Assembly: GCA_025358205.1 (NCBI GenBank)
Contig: JANYKG010000073.1
Span: 1-61,645, forward strand
Direction: 5' to 3'
Length of the DNA stretch: 61,645 bases
Origin: Armatimonadota bacterium
GTDB taxonomy: Bacteria > Armatimonadota > UBA5829 > DTJY01
Positions within the stretch are counted from its first letter, which is position 1; each line of letters begins with the position of its first letter. Positions 40,001 to 50,200 of this stretch are shown here, piece by piece. The notes beneath the pieces were generated by a model. The model was not told where the DNA came from. It did not search any database and worked only from the letters and a program-made list of their open reading frames with translations. The position numbers were made by a program, and so were the translations under genes.

Positions 40001-40624
40001 TGGTGCGGCAGTGAACAGAGTTCCCAGCACGTAATCAGTGGTGGTCTTCCACGCAATGCCTGCTCCCCGCCACCAAGGCACGACCTCAGTTTTCAGTGCC
40101 GACGACAGAAGCGCCAACCCGAGCGGGACCAGAAAAACTGCAACGATCAGTATCTTGCTCCACAGACCAAGGTTCGGTTCCGTGTGAGTGTTGGCCTCGG
40201 TTTTCTGTTTGCCAAGCTCTTGTTTCTTTCCAACCCAATCACTTTCACTCTCTTTGAGCCATTTGGCCACGACTCGGTCAATCAGCTTCTCCAAGAATGT
40301 CCGCCTGAGTGGATCTCCCTGGTGAGCCCAGGCGTCGAAGATGACCACCAACGAACTTGAGGAACTGTCATCAATGCCATCCTCAGGATCCAGCTCGCGG
40401 CGAAGTAGCTGTATTACGGTGGACTTGCCTGAGCCCCATCCGCCCTCAAGACCAATGCACTTGCCGCCGTCCTCGGTCGTTACCAGGTGTGCAATGGCTG
40501 TAGCCAGGCGCTGGTGTGGGCCGAACTTGTCCACCTTGGCCGGAACATCCGATAGCAGTTTCACTTTAATCTCGGTTTGGCCATTCAATGAGTCACCATT
40601 GGTAGAAACTTCGTTGTTAGCCAT
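37004..40624 (-). CDS. KAP-family P-loop NTPase with membrane insertion
   Basis: 1206 aa. Walker A GGWGSGKST at 61-69; two TM helices at about 156-177 and 199-219 inserted inside the NTPase domain; Walker B VLLVLDNLDRV at about 309-319. This insertion of membrane helices between Walker A and B is the hallmark of KAP NTPases, a STAND/AAA-like group common in defence settings. The remaining 800 residues are helical, repeat-like sequence suited to sensing or scaffolding. The gene follows the methyltransferase by two bases. It probably couples ATP hydrolysis to an event at the membrane; the trigger is unknown. Confidence 0.83.
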   Translation of the reverse strand: MANNEVSTNGDSLNGQTEIKVKLLSDVPAKVDKFGPHQRLATAIAHLVTTEDGGKCIGLEGGWGSGKSTVIQLLRRELDPEDGIDDSSSSSLVVIFDAWAHQGDPLRRTFLEKLIDRVVAKWLKESESDWVGKKQELGKQKTEANTHTEPNLGLWSKILIVAVFLVPLGLALLSSALKTEVVPWWRGAGIAWKTTTDYVLGTLFTAAPLVVLSVPWFVKWCCGKKPKWRNRLSKAGLGFFLEDSSCLWALFGSKIVTDVHNETIQTPEPTSIEFEKTFGDLMSEALCSSPIEPSSDEKLPATDHEERRVLLVLDNLDRVQPEDALTVWSTMQTFLQASEHERPPWFDRVWVLVPYDPDGIECLWDAQDNKSERVDVDADAETDAEDDEAVVHDVQPTTVTSSFLDKSFQVRFEVPPPMISGWRGYLLDRLRDALSGCTDSDLHMVVNVYAMSRRADAPPPTPRQLKLFINQMGVVLRQWGSQFPLAQVAYYVMLRHCGRCMRLTDLVARLQSGDIPEPRFRRLLGEDSQENLAAMVFNVEPKQAIELLLKDKLVDALEAADGEALAQLASVHTGFWDVLASIELCEWIRGDAVKLANAAHCLYHSGLVQTERTSQIGLVVKELSDAVETVSSLTPLDDGTAEGVACLIRMMPDSKLAAKLLSLMSKSVPANQEVGAFDSHPDIARTWVTSLLEILRTIDSMGVKDAWNEGVAVPGESRSFINACTALVTLDPDDHYWPLLRTDSPVADIVTTMAQPPEGATTTDTASNLATVKVMKACSMQPSWDSVAKIAMDTIVGAQSITPDEIEDAFDTLWEMKGISDTGETALKQLANQGYALHHLHSVGPNAEADLKASLALAYLLYSDDRVTRPPTPPGAAAGFDELNTLIKQPEDSFADAISTRISRTSSLRTLFGVARNDNTVLPLAAKCVDVIAQTDPDMAHVSPAFVMSEWDLLQSAMNQADLSSLLKLLVDRPGFLDGIMESTFGTQLASLYTMIVRILKKAPSFDAWCLKGLQSLDENQWYAEISGEGACLDLVIALTAKDPTPGLDVAYGSAMARHARSIMSDGVSVQRLSRSWPVLIGYTRDESRKSLAVNIRNAAMDVDGQLSDQFLDIYGDELIGSRVLGENGDVLDRLITPVAFTKPRVRRINWLTKLFEENTGILAAYDTQQAADFRTTVRLQAKSATRKALRKHYQELYDALDGKKP

Positions 40625-40626
40625 CG

Positions 40627-43600
40627 TCAGGACTCCTCGGAGAACAGATCGGCGGTGTCGGTTTCGTTGTCACTGGTCTTCTTCTTGCCGCGCTTTGGCT
40701 TGATAGGCATTGATGCCGCTTCTTCCGCTGCGCGGGTGTGGTTTAGGGCGAGGAGGCGCTTGAGCACTTCCTTGCGCGCGGTGGGGCTGATGGTGTAGCG
40801 GACGCGGTCGTTTTCGGGCAGCGTTTCTACCTCGTGGAAGTTGTGGCCGAGGTCGAGGTTTTGCCAGCCGTAGGCGTCGCGGATCGCGATGTCGAGTTCC
40901 ACATGCAGGCGGCGCAGTTCGATCAGCCCTTCGTAGCCGCGCTCGGCTTCGTCCTCGGACTTCTTGCTCACTTTGGCTACCTTCGCGGGTGAAAGGTCGC
41001 GGGCATGGAAAAGGTTGTAGATATCGGTGAGTCCGAGCCATAGCGAGAGCATCAGAGACTTGCGGTGCTCGTGGTAGTGCGCGCCCATGTTTGCAAGAGT
41101 AGGATCTGCCTTCTGCCATAGGCCGTCGGGGAAGGGGAATGTAACGAAGCAATCGGACGGAGAGTACTGCAGTGTTTCGGCAAGCCGCATACTGTACTTG
41201 CGTGCCCAGACTTCATGCAGCGCCGACTGCACGGCGGCGTACAAGTCCCAACGGTCAGTGGTAAAGACATAGAGGGTGTTAAGAAAGACGCGGTTGGTCG
41301 GCATGGCCACTAAGGCGATGTGTTTCGTGACTCGTGATGTCACGAAGCAGTGTGACAGGCCAAGGATCCCGTCGTAAAGCCCAGTTGCTCTCTCTGCGTG
41401 CTGCCACCATCGTTCACGCCGCACCGCACGGTTTATCTTTTGCCGCTGCGGTTTGACAAGACGCTCCACAATGTCGAATGGTTCGGGATATGTTGCAGCG
41501 CGCTCCATGCTCCAGTCGTGGAAATCGATAATCGATCTCTGTGGGGCCTGATCGGGTTCGGTGTTTACCTGCTGACCATTGATCACCGGAAAGATCACAT
41601 CGGTGTTTCTCGGGTCTCGTTGCTTAAGCTTCGCGGCTTCCTCAGGTGTCAGCAGGAAGCCTTCGCCCAAGAAGATCGATCCCACGAACAGCTTCGCTGC
41701 ATTTGCGGCCAAGGCGACGGGTTCGCCGTCGTCCCTGCTGCCCTCAAAGTAGGCGCTGATGACTGGCACTTCCTTCCCATCCAGGACGTGCTTCCCAGCC
41801 CATCTGCCATTGTGCAGCGAGACGAGCGACACGACAAGGTTTGCCTGTCCGGGCCACTTTATGCCGCGCACAGCCATATTGATCTCGCCGCCTTGCGCCA
41901 GCACCTGTTCGAGACCGTCCCGGCGGATGTCGCCATCCTTGATCGAATTAGTTGTGATAAACGCAGTGAAGCCGCCGGGCTTCAATAACCTGAAAATCCG
42001 GCGCACAAAGTAGACTACCAAATCGCTCAATCCCGCTGGTGCATATTCCCATTGCACGTAGCGGCATATCGGGTATCCGAGAGTTCCGCTCAGACGCTTA
42101 CACCCTAGGTATGGCGGATTCCCCAGAATGCAGTCAAAGCCGCCTCGAGCCATGATCTCCGGAAACTCAAGGAACCAGTGGAAGAAGCGCTTCTCTTCGG
42201 CCGTTGCCCACGCTGTCGCGGTCGCTTGCCCCGTCGGCGTCAGTGCATCTTTCCAATATCTACGGAACTGGGCGTTAGTTATGATCTCGTGGTTGTGTTC
42301 CGGGGTCTTAGGAATATAGAACTGGGCAATGGGGATCGCAGCAATCTGGTTCAATAGCCACGCATCCTGGCTTTGCGCGAACGTGACAAAGCGGGTCTTC
42401 TTCTCCTCTATCTCAGCAGGTGTACGCTCCGGCAGTGCGGAAAGCGTATGCCACTGAGACAGAATCGCGTCGAGGTGCTCACGGATTGCGGGAGAAAGCT
42501 CCAGCACCAACTGGGATTTCTGTTTGCGCTCTTCCTTGTTGCGCTTGCGCAGGGCTGCGCCGACTTCTTTGTCGTCGCCAGGCATAGTAACGAATGCCTC
42601 GTCGGGCACGCCCTTGTCCAGATCCTCGCGCTTAGTGAAGCCTACGATGGAATTGCCGCACTTGATATGGTGATCAAGGAAGTTGAGCGGCTGTCCCGGA
42701 TTATGGGCCTCTAACCAAAGGGCGACTTTGCACAATTCGACTGCGAGCGGATTGAGATCGACGCCGTAGATGCATTCGCGGATGACATCGCGCAGAGCCG
42801 CTCTATAGGCCGATGGCGAGGGCTGCTCCTCCCCCGTTCGGACAACGGCAAGCTCCGTAGCGATACGGCGGGCAGCAGCGAGCAGAATATGACCGGAGCC
42901 GCACGCAATGTCCGCCACGCGCAGGCCGAGGAGCGCCTTCTCGGGATCAGGTTCTTTCAATCTGTCGGCGATCAGGTAATCGAGAGAATGCTTGATCAGC
43001 GGCTGTACGAGTTCGTCCGGCGTATAGTGGGAGCCTGTCGCCGCGCGCTCCTCACCTTGCCTGAAACCGAACTCGACGTGGCCGCCGTCGGTTGTGAAGA
43101 CCGGCTCGTATTCGAGCAGACCCTCGTAGACCGAGCCGAACTCCTCGACGTTCAGCGCGCCATAGTTGACGCGGATGAGCTGGCGATTGTCGGGATGCTC
43201 ATACAAGCTGAGCGACTTCAGACACCCGAGAAGAACGTCATTCCCCAGCGTGCATTCGGCCAACTGGCCTATGGCATTGTGGCCGAATAGGTCGCCAGCC
43301 AGCGGTGCAACGCCGAGCTTCTCTCCAGGGCCGTATGCCTCGAACAAACGAAAAGTGGCCGCGAGCGCAAGCCAGAGGTCATGGCGGCGGTGATCGGCGA
43401 GGTATCGTTTCTCCGAAAGCAGGCGCAGCCGCTGCACGCTGTAGTAGCGGCGATATATCTCGCGCTGGGCGTTAGCGGTCTCTTGCGGGAATATCAAGTC
43501 GCGCTCCTCGATCACCATCAGGAACAGCAGGCGGTAGATTAGCCGAAGCAGGTTCTTGTAAAAGCCTTCAGGCGTTAGTTCGCCGTTGGCTACTGCGACC

Positions 43601-44394
43601 CGCAGCGCGTCATTCGCCGGGTGGGAAAGGAAGCCATCGCCGAAATCCAGAATAGCCCGCTCGACAGCACGGCTCAGGCCATCGCGGATACGCGCGCCCG
43701 AATCGAGAGAGTCCTGGTGATAGCGCTCGATCAGGCTCTCGGTGGCAGCGTCGCTCGTGACCGGCAGGCGTGTGGCATGCAATAGTCGATAGAGAATAGC
43801 GAAATCAGCGAACAGACCGTCGGTGAAGATCCGATCAAGATCGAACTCCAGATAGCTCAGCTTGATCAGGCGAGAACTGTCGCGCAGCAATCGCAGGATG
43901 CGGCCGTTTGTGACGATTCCATAGAGCTGGTCATTGAGGTTCAGGAACTCCTGGACCACGGCGTGTGCAGACATTCTTACGTTGGAACGCTCCGGTTTCC
44001 GGTCAAGGCCCGCAGGCTCACGATAGCCGACGATCTGCACCGGAGCCTGAGCGCGGTTTGTGGCCCGATGCGATATGCTGTAGAGCTTGCCATTGATCTC
44101 CGCCCCGCGCGCCTGATGCTCGAGCTGATAGCCAAGCAAGCCGAGCAATGGCACGATCCACTGTTGCCGGGTCTCCGTGGTCGCGGGTGAGTCTAGCCTT
44201 AGAGCTTCCAGCTTGCGTTGGAAAATGCGCCAGTAGTCCTGAGCATCGGCCCACGCTCTGGCGATCTCGTCCTTCACCTTGGCGGTGGAATCCAAGTTGA
44301 AATCGACCGGTCGCTGGCCGGGCGCATCCTCGATCCGTTCGAGAATATCCGGGGAGAGAATAGCGCCTTCTATGCGGATGCTAGGGTAGTTCAC
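40627..44394 (-). CDS. Large N6-adenine DNA methyltransferase (Eco57I/DrmMI-like)
   Basis: 1255 aa. After a helical N-terminal region come YTPDELVQPLI, SAM motif IACGSGHILLAAA (about residue 495), GVDLNPLAVELCKVALW and catalytic NPPY (ILGNPPYLG, about 757), followed by a long target-recognition-like region. This is COG1002-type, as in type IIG enzymes, BREX PglX and DISARM DrmMI. No nuclease motif is evident. Its start overlaps the SNF2 stop by ATGA. It presumably methylates host DNA at a defined site to mark self. Confidence 0.87.
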   Translation of the reverse strand: MNYPSIRIEGAILSPDILERIEDAPGQRPVDFNLDSTAKVKDEIARAWADAQDYWRIFQRKLEALRLDSPATTETRQQWIVPLLGLLGYQLEHQARGAEINGKLYSISHRATNRAQAPVQIVGYREPAGLDRKPERSNVRMSAHAVVQEFLNLNDQLYGIVTNGRILRLLRDSSRLIKLSYLEFDLDRIFTDGLFADFAILYRLLHATRLPVTSDAATESLIERYHQDSLDSGARIRDGLSRAVERAILDFGDGFLSHPANDALRVAVANGELTPEGFYKNLLRLIYRLLFLMVIEERDLIFPQETANAQREIYRRYYSVQRLRLLSEKRYLADHRRHDLWLALAATFRLFEAYGPGEKLGVAPLAGDLFGHNAIGQLAECTLGNDVLLGCLKSLSLYEHPDNRQLIRVNYGALNVEEFGSVYEGLLEYEPVFTTDGGHVEFGFRQGEERAATGSHYTPDELVQPLIKHSLDYLIADRLKEPDPEKALLGLRVADIACGSGHILLAAARRIATELAVVRTGEEQPSPSAYRAALRDVIRECIYGVDLNPLAVELCKVALWLEAHNPGQPLNFLDHHIKCGNSIVGFTKREDLDKGVPDEAFVTMPGDDKEVGAALRKRNKEERKQKSQLVLELSPAIREHLDAILSQWHTLSALPERTPAEIEEKKTRFVTFAQSQDAWLLNQIAAIPIAQFYIPKTPEHNHEIITNAQFRRYWKDALTPTGQATATAWATAEEKRFFHWFLEFPEIMARGGFDCILGNPPYLGCKRLSGTLGYPICRYVQWEYAPAGLSDLVVYFVRRIFRLLKPGGFTAFITTNSIKDGDIRRDGLEQVLAQGGEINMAVRGIKWPGQANLVVSLVSLHNGRWAGKHVLDGKEVPVISAYFEGSRDDGEPVALAANAAKLFVGSIFLGEGFLLTPEEAAKLKQRDPRNTDVIFPVINGQQVNTEPDQAPQRSIIDFHDWSMERAATYPEPFDIVERLVKPQRQKINRAVRRERWWQHAERATGLYDGILGLSHCFVTSRVTKHIALVAMPTNRVFLNTLYVFTTDRWDLYAAVQSALHEVWARKYSMRLAETLQYSPSDCFVTFPFPDGLWQKADPTLANMGAHYHEHRKSLMLSLWLGLTDIYNLFHARDLSPAKVAKVSKKSEDEAERGYEGLIELRRLHVELDIAIRDAYGWQNLDLGHNFHEVETLPENDRVRYTISPTARKEVLKRLLALNHTRAAEEAASMPIKPKRGKKKTSDNETDTADLFSEES

Positions 44395-47264
44395 GACGCC
44401 ACCTCGGGAAGAAGAATGTAGATGCCAAGGAAATCCATCGGCAGCACAGGGTAGACGACCTGGAATCGCTCTTTGTCCATCAGCGAGCTGAAGCGTTCGT
44501 GCGCCTCTACCAACCGCTTGGATTGCTGTTCGGCGATGAGGTCGAACTCTGTTTCAAGCGACCCGAGCAGGCCCATCTCGTTTTCAAGAAAACTGACGCG
44601 AGCCTGAGGCGAGAGATCGCTAGAGGCCCTTGCGGAGGCCAGCAAGTCCTTCGCCTCGGTGTGTTCAATGAACTCCTTGTCCTGCGGCGTCCCGCGCCAT
44701 CCCCAGAGTAGCATCTCCTCGGCGACTATCTGATGACCGCCTTTGCCCTGCTCGATCACGTTCCGACAGCGAAAGAGCAGTAGAGTGGTCTTCTTGGTCA
44801 CCTGGCGGGTGCGGATGACAGCCGCCCGTGCAGCGCGCTTGTCCATCCGCGCAAGGGTGTTCGCCATGACGATTTGGCAGAGCTGCTCGACAAAACGGTT
44901 ATTGCGCCCGAGGTAGTGGTAGCCCTCGGGAGTAGGCGACTCAAAGCTTACTCTCACGACACTGCCGGACGGCAACAGATCGACGAGCTGAGGCGGCATG
45001 TTACCCATCACGATCCCGTGGCCTTCACGCTCTCTCGTGACCTGAACACCGAAGAGGTTCTGCAGCGCCGAAGTAACAAAATCTTCCACCGACTTCACGT
45101 CACCGATGGCCTCATCCACCGCGCGCAGGTCTTCTTCGATATCTTGCGCCTTGATCGCATTCTGCGCGAAGATACTTCGAGATGCCTTCTCACGTTCGGC
45201 AGCTTCGTCAATCTTGCGTGTCACGTTCGCTTTGGCTGTGGCAGCCTCACTGAAATCACTGAAATCAAAGAGAACTTGCTGCTGGGCGTTACGCTTTCTC
45301 TCAATCCGCCGGTCGGGATTGAGGAGTAGCGCCTGTGTTATGGTATCGATGATGCTCTGAGAGTCTTCGGGAAATGGCACATTGATTCCCGTCGCCTTCT
45401 TGATCTCACGCACTTTGCGCAGCAGCACATCAAGCACGATGCCATCGATGGGGTTGTCCTCACCGTAGAGCAGACATGCCTTCACCTCAGGCGCTTTCTG
45501 GCCAAAGCGGTCGACGCGGCCTTCACGCTGTTCCAGACGATTTGGATTCCACGGCAAGTCATAGTGCAGCACAGCAGTGAACAGCTCCTGCAGGTTGATG
45601 CCCTCGCTAAGGCAGTCGGTTGCGATGAGCACTCGCGGTTTGTCACCCGCCATATCAGCGATGCGCTGCTTGCGAATGTCATCTGGGTCTTCACTGGTGA
45701 TGACGCACACATCGATCTTGGGAAATCTCTTGCGGAGGGCTGGCTCAAGGTGCTTGCCGATGTAGTTCGCTGTCTCGATGTATCGACAGAAAACGACCGG
45801 CTTGAAACCATTCTCAATCCAGTCTTCAAGCACGATTGCAGCCGCATAGAGCTTCTGGTCGTCCTTTATGTTGCCGAGAGAACCGAGCCGCTCGGCAAAT
45901 TGGCGTAATTGCCGCCGCTGGTGATCTGTCCAGTCTCCATGCTCGACGACCTGCGTCGGCGCGTTGTCGCCTTCGAATCCATAATCGAGGTCGCCCACAG
46001 GGTTCTCAGTGTCAATGTCCACATCGTCCTCGATTGCGCTATCGCCATCCTTGCCAACCAGCATCAACTTGTCCAACCGTGTATTGAGCATCTTCACACC
46101 GGCATCCGGACTCGACATTACACCGCGCAGCAGCGCCAACGCGGTCCAATAATGCACACGCTTTTGCCTCTGAGAAGAACCGTCGTGAACGAGCAGCTTT
46201 CGGGCAAAGTCGAGGATGTCGTTGAAGAACGCGGCGTAGTCGCTGGAAAGTGCGTAGGGCAACTCGAAAGCTTCGCGCTTCGGGAACGGCGTATCCTCGT
46301 CCATCCACTTTTCCACATCGGCTCGCTTGCGCTGGACGAAGTGCTGGGCAAGTTCGCGGCGCTGCTCTTGTGTCGAAGATGGCAGGTCCAATGTCTCGAA
46401 CTTCGGCTTGACAAGACCAAGCAACGACTGAAATTCCTCAGCCTTGCCGCTGTGCGGGGTGGCCGTCAGCAGAACGAGGTGCTTCCCGGGCTTCGCGGCG
46501 ATCTTGCTGACCAGGTGGTATCGCTGCTGCTGGGCTGCCGATGCCCCGCTGGGCCGCGCGCAGGTGTGCGTCTCATCGACAATCACCAGTTCGGGACACT
46601 GTTCGATGAAGACATCCCGACGCACGTCAGACTTGATGAAGTCGATGCTGACAATCTGATATGGGTAGTAGTCGTAGACACTCGCGTCACCCTGAATCTG
46701 CCGGTCCAGCCGCGCCTGTGTGTTCGAGCGAATAATGACCGCCTCGATATCGAGCTTCGAGCGAATCTCCTCCTGCCACTGTTCGCACAGATGCGGCAGG
46801 CATACGACAGCGAAACGCTTGATCTTTCGACGCTCAAGCATCTCGCGCACAATCAGCAGCGCTTCAATCGTTTTGCCAACGCCGACATCATCCGCGATAA
46901 GCAACCTTACGACGTCCTGGCGCAGCGCCATCACCAATGGCACAATCTGATAGGCACGAGGCCGAAACGACAGCTTTGCGAGCGCGCGGAATGGCCCCGC
47001 GCCATTGCGAAACGCTAGACGAGCCGAATCGTAGAGAAGACGGGCCGTGCTCATGTCGCCGAGATCATTCGCCTCAGGCGGCGCGAAACGAGCATCCACA
47101 GGATTGTCAGTCTCGATCTTAAGCGGCAGATAGATGCCCGCGATCTCATCATCCGAGCCGCCGAGTGGCTTAACAACGAGCAGATTCGGGTCGTCTGACG
47201 GGAGAACGACCCATTCGCGTCCACGTAGCGAGACTAGCTTACCCGGTTGGAGAAGTATGCTCAT
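44391..47264 (-). CDS. SNF2-family helicase (DISARM DrmD-like)
   Basis: 957 aa. N-terminal beta-rich domain, then Walker A DDVGVGKTIEAL (about 128), motif II DETHTC (about 232), motif III LLTATPHSGK, and C-lobe motifs LIATDCLSEGINLQ and QREGRVDRFGQ (about 583). These define a complete SNF2/RapA-type translocase with a long C-terminal coiled region. The order SNF2, adenine methylase and DUF1998-type helicase is the set seen in DISARM-like loci; the DISARM phospholipase-D gene (drmC) is not present. Overlaps by ATGA at both ends. Confidence 0.87.
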   Translation of the reverse strand: MSILLQPGKLVSLRGREWVVLPSDDPNLLVVKPLGGSDDEIAGIYLPLKIETDNPVDARFAPPEANDLGDMSTARLLYDSARLAFRNGAGPFRALAKLSFRPRAYQIVPLVMALRQDVVRLLIADDVGVGKTIEALLIVREMLERRKIKRFAVVCLPHLCEQWQEEIRSKLDIEAVIIRSNTQARLDRQIQGDASVYDYYPYQIVSIDFIKSDVRRDVFIEQCPELVIVDETHTCARPSGASAAQQQRYHLVSKIAAKPGKHLVLLTATPHSGKAEEFQSLLGLVKPKFETLDLPSSTQEQRRELAQHFVQRKRADVEKWMDEDTPFPKREAFELPYALSSDYAAFFNDILDFARKLLVHDGSSQRQKRVHYWTALALLRGVMSSPDAGVKMLNTRLDKLMLVGKDGDSAIEDDVDIDTENPVGDLDYGFEGDNAPTQVVEHGDWTDHQRRQLRQFAERLGSLGNIKDDQKLYAAAIVLEDWIENGFKPVVFCRYIETANYIGKHLEPALRKRFPKIDVCVITSEDPDDIRKQRIADMAGDKPRVLIATDCLSEGINLQELFTAVLHYDLPWNPNRLEQREGRVDRFGQKAPEVKACLLYGEDNPIDGIVLDVLLRKVREIKKATGINVPFPEDSQSIIDTITQALLLNPDRRIERKRNAQQQVLFDFSDFSEAATAKANVTRKIDEAAEREKASRSIFAQNAIKAQDIEEDLRAVDEAIGDVKSVEDFVTSALQNLFGVQVTREREGHGIVMGNMPPQLVDLLPSGSVVRVSFESPTPEGYHYLGRNNRFVEQLCQIVMANTLARMDKRAARAAVIRTRQVTKKTTLLLFRCRNVIEQGKGGHQIVAEEMLLWGWRGTPQDKEFIEHTEAKDLLASARASSDLSPQARVSFLENEMGLLGSLETEFDLIAEQQSKRLVEAHERFSSLMDKERFQVVYPVLPMDFLGIYILLPEVAS

Positions 47265-50200
47265 CGTACCCTCCTGAAGATGTCAGGGCGCTGGGCGATC
47301 CTCGTCGCCAGATCTTCTTTGTAGTACCAGACCCACACCTCGTCACCCTTCGCGATGATCGCCTGTCGCTTCTCCTCATCGGCCTCGCGAACGGCGGGGT
47401 CGTCATGCGGCGTACCGTGGCATTCAACCCAGAAACGCGGTTCGTAGTAGAAATCAGGTTGGCAGTAGACTCCCTCGACCCGCTTCTGTGCCGCATCCGG
47501 CAGGCGCAGGCCGTTATCGTAGAGGTATTTGATAAACGCACGCTCCGTAGACGAGTTGGGGTCGAGGTTGCGCAGCATAGCCTGATAATGCTCTTCGTAG
47601 TCCCTGAAGCCCAGGTTCGTTTGAACTTCGACTTCGCACATAAGCAACTTGTCGAGCGCGTCTCGGATTAGGAAGCGATCAATGACCTTGTGGTCCCGCT
47701 GGTTATAATAACTGAGCAGGTCATCGTAGGAAGCAGGTGCGAGATACTTAGGATCGTCGAATCGGCAGATATCCTTTGCCGCGTTGATCACATTGTGGAA
47801 CGTCTGCACATCCTCAACGAACTGTGAAAGGATGCCGAGGCTACCTTCTGCCGCCTCATAGAGAAGGATGTTCGGCGCTTCAGGATCGCCGACAGTAACA
47901 ACCCCGATCTCGCTTGGCTCTACTTGGAACACAGTTTCGATAGCGCGCTTTAGGGCATGCTGCAACGTGACAACCCCACGCGGATCGAGTCCGAGCGGCT
48001 GGATCGGCTCGATATAAAGGGCATCTGCAAGGCTGGATGTCCAGAGCTTCACTAACCGGAAATCCTCGCGAAGCTGGTGTTCTGCGTCCGGCATCGAACT
48101 GCGCCAGTCGCCGGAAGTCAGACCGATAGGGAAGCCTTCCGTCTTATTTGCACGCCATTGCGTGTTCACATGGACGAGTCGAGCGGCTGGAATGTAACGC
48201 AAATTCAGAAGACTGGTTTCACTCGAACGTGCAATCGCCTTTCGCACCCGATCTATCTCGCCGCCGTCGACCGCGAAATAAGTCTGAACGAGATAGCCGA
48301 GGGATACGCGCTCCTCTTCCTCGCACGATATCCGGTCGACCTCTTCAGCGCGCGACTCGGACATTTCAAGAAGGTTATGGAGATGCTGTTTGTTTGCGTT
48401 GTCACCGAGGTTCACTCCAGCAAATGGACATATCTCAAGGTCTTTCTGCTCCCCGACGAGGTAGTATCCTGCCTTTGTGCTGATCTTAGCCTCGGTAAGT
48501 GAGGACTCCGCATCCTGTACTACCAACTGGGACACACGGTACTTTCGGCCATTGTGATAGATGACATTGAGAGGGCCGAACTCGCGAAGCGCTATTGAGC
48601 GAGGACGGGAAATAAACTCACCCGCAGTACTCCCAGTAGGTACGAATATCCGAATCGGTAACCTAGTGAAGTTGTAGCCTGGTAGAAACCCCTCCGAGGC
48701 CAGGTAGCGATAAGGATAGAACTCCGATAGCTCTGTCGCTCCGCCAACATCGTTTCGCAGCAGATTGAGCTGGCGGTTGGCCTGGTCTTGGTGATACTTG
48801 TGCTTCTTATACTCATCACTGCCAACAGTGAGTCGTCCGCTTTCAATCGGCTGGGTAGCACGCGTCAAGAGTGATCGGGCAGAGCGGTAGAGACGACGCC
48901 ACCGTGTCATTGCAGAATCAAGACTGTCAGCCAAGTTGTTGAGGTTCTGATCGATCCAATCCTCGGAATACCAGGTGCCAGCACGTGTAGCGAGTTCGGT
49001 CTCAAAGTCATTAATGACTCGTCTAAACGTGGCTCTAAGTGCCTCATAGGTAGAATGCGTAATCTGCAGCCCGTCACGAACTCCAGGGGCCAGCGGCATG
49101 TCGCCATTATCATCTGTAACCAAGCGCATCAGTGATGGCCGATCACCAGCTTGCGCTTCGAGACCGGGAAGCCCAATCTCGCTTATAGCAAGGGCATTCA
49201 GGTGTGTCAGAAGCAATTCGCGGTTACAAAGGTCCAATCGCGGTGCTTGAACAGCGCCCGCGACGAGATCCACCTGCTGCTGGAAGTAGTGACGATCATG
49301 CGGAGCGTAGCTGGAGCAATATGTAAATACGAGCGCGCCCTGTCCGCTTCGTCCCGCACGCCCGGAGCGCTGTGCGTAGTTCGCAGCGTTCGGCGGTGCG
49401 TTCCGAAGATGCACCACACTCAGACCGCCAATGTCAATGCCGAGTTCCATCGTAGGAGAACAGAACAGAGCGCTGATCGAATCGCGGCGAATCTTCGCCT
49501 CGTCAAGCTGGGTCTTTGCTTCATCGACGAACCAATCGGCGCGAAACCTATCTTCGCGGTCTTGGCGGGTTTCGGTACTGAGCTGCCCTGTGTGGTCCTC
49601 AGCTCGAAGGCGCTTTGCCTGGGAAAAGTCTCGGCGGTAAAGGTCGCGAAAGAACATGTTCGGCTTAGGTTTCAAGTCTTTGTAAGAGCGGCGTTTGACA
49701 ATGTCGGCCTTCACCGTCTCGCCGTCGCCAAGCCGCCACACCAGCTTGTCAATGCGAAGGCGGAATACCGGAACTTCCTTGTTATCCTCGCTTCGGGCAG
49801 TCTGTTCGACAAGATAGTCGGCGTCTTTGAGTTTCCGCATCAAATCAACGATGAACTTGCGGTAGCTGTCACCTCGGAGCAGGTCGGGGTCGAGACCCTT
49901 CAGATTAGCGATATGCTTGATGTACTTTCCCAGCGCGCTCGTAGGTCCCATGCTTTTCGAGAACAACCGTGCGGACCTGTGGAGCGGATCAAGGCGGATA
50001 ACGCAGGGCTCACGTAGTTCCTCGTCGCGGTCGAGTGTCCACGGAGCCTTCAGCCGCTCTCGAAAGTGCTTCTCATGCTCCTTCAAGCGCACGGGGGTAA
50101 GGAAGTTCTCGCTATGGAGTGCATATTCCAGCCGAAAGAAGTCCAGTATGGTGGTAAGAAAGTCGCGCCTATCCGCGTGATCCATGTCGCAGACCATCGG

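Noticed and set aside
45909..47018. 369-codon plus-strand frame inside the SNF2 gene
   Set aside because: Mirror frame of the helicase; the translation has no recognisable fold, while the minus strand has all SNF2 motifs.
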